Below, in pieces: positions 63,822 through 64,000 of a stretch of 64,000 bases of DNA. Position 1 is the first letter of the stretch. Each line of letters opens with the position of its first letter. Under the pieces are notes generated by a model. The model ran no database searches and had not been told where the DNA came from. It saw only the letters and a list, made by a program, of their open reading frames with translations. The position numbers were made by a program, and so were the translations under genes. This DNA comes from Streptomyces laurentii (GTDB lineage Bacteria > Actinomycetota > Actinomycetes > Streptomycetales > Streptomycetaceae): assembly GCA_002355495.1 (NCBI GenBank), contig AP017424.1:2914001-2978000 (forward strand), given 5' to 3'.

Positions 63822-64000
63822 TCAGCGGCCGCACTCACGAAGGCCGTCGACGGGGGTGCCGCTCAGGTCCAGGTCCGCTGCCGGGACATTGCCATAGCGG
63901 CCCGCTTCATTCGTCCAGTACCAGATCTTGTTGCCTCCCACGTGGGAGGTGCCAGGCCCCCAGCACAAGAACCGGACGGTGTCCCCTGCGGCGAGTGTGC
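63822..64000 (-). CDS. Secreted small protein, C-terminal part (gene runs off the right edge)
   Basis: About 59 residues before the stop: TLAAGDTVRFLCWGPG, TSHVGGNKIWYWTNEAGRYGNV, PAADLDLSGTPVDGLREC. Trp, Tyr, Gly and Cys content and the N-K-I-W-Y-W pattern resemble small secreted SH3-like proteins of Streptomyces. The start lies beyond 64000. Confidence 0.7.
   Translation of the reverse strand, partial: TLAAGDTVRFLCWGPGTSHVGGNKIWYWTNEAGRYGNVPAADLDLSGTPVDGLRECGR

Overview
The window is a very GC-rich actinobacterial chromosome segment, almost certainly Streptomyces. The evidence is codon use dominated by G/C third positions, many GTG and TTG starts, 4-bp ATGA/GTGA gene overlaps, a tRNA-Leu(UAA) of the bldA type with very few TTA codons elsewhere, LAxTG/LPxTG wall proteins, two Rpf-type wall hydrolases, and a five-step histidine-utilisation cluster. 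It reads as core chromosome: I found no insertion sequence, prophage, CRISPR array or rRNA.

Layout. 1-6000: purE (partial), purK, a GtrA-like protein, a two-component system and a POT peptide transporter. 6070-10240: a four-gene leftward operon of secreted and sortase-anchored proteins (one LPKTG, one LAETG, two accessory membrane-anchored exoproteins). 10350-12590: a STAS antagonist/anti-sigma pair divergent from a SigB-type sigma factor (sigI-like), followed by a kinase remnant. 13470-19663: a PCD/VOC fusion, then the hut operon hutU - M20 amidohydrolase - hutF - hutI. 19768-24020: a PLP decarboxylase, an SRPBCC protein and a four-gene roadblock/DUF4388 cassette. 24173-31386: an RpiR regulator, cystathionine beta-synthase, SGNH hydrolase, thiolase and two hypothetical proteins. 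31523-36733: a Bax-inhibitor-1 membrane protein, bldA, and a MacB-type ABC exporter. 36823-45352: a PLD-like exoenzyme, a cyclopropane synthase, NDH-2, and the conserved eno-ftsB-DUF501-ppx run. 45841-54806: rpfA behind a c-di-AMP (ydaO) riboswitch, a second Rpf, a P450, a TetR/hydrolase pair with twin operators, a flavohemoglobin, a GNAT protein and MazG. 54875-64000: a SurA-type lipoprotein, a GtrA/GT2 pair divergent from YfhO (surface glycosylation), then small stress, VOC, cupin and isochorismatase-like genes and a partial secreted protein.

The most unusual signal is in the roadblock cassette. Its first gene carries one TTA codon and its second gene carries six TTA codons within 19 codons near the N-terminus, three of them in a 9-bp tandem repeat. 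The only tRNA expected to read TTA, bldA, lies about 10 kb away in the same window. Apart from those two genes I saw only one other in-frame TTA codon, in the surface-protein operon. The cassette has roadblock proteins but no MglA/CvnD-type GTPase, DUF742 gene or histidine kinase, so it is not a standard conservon. It looks like a small signalling module placed under very strict bldA (developmental) control.
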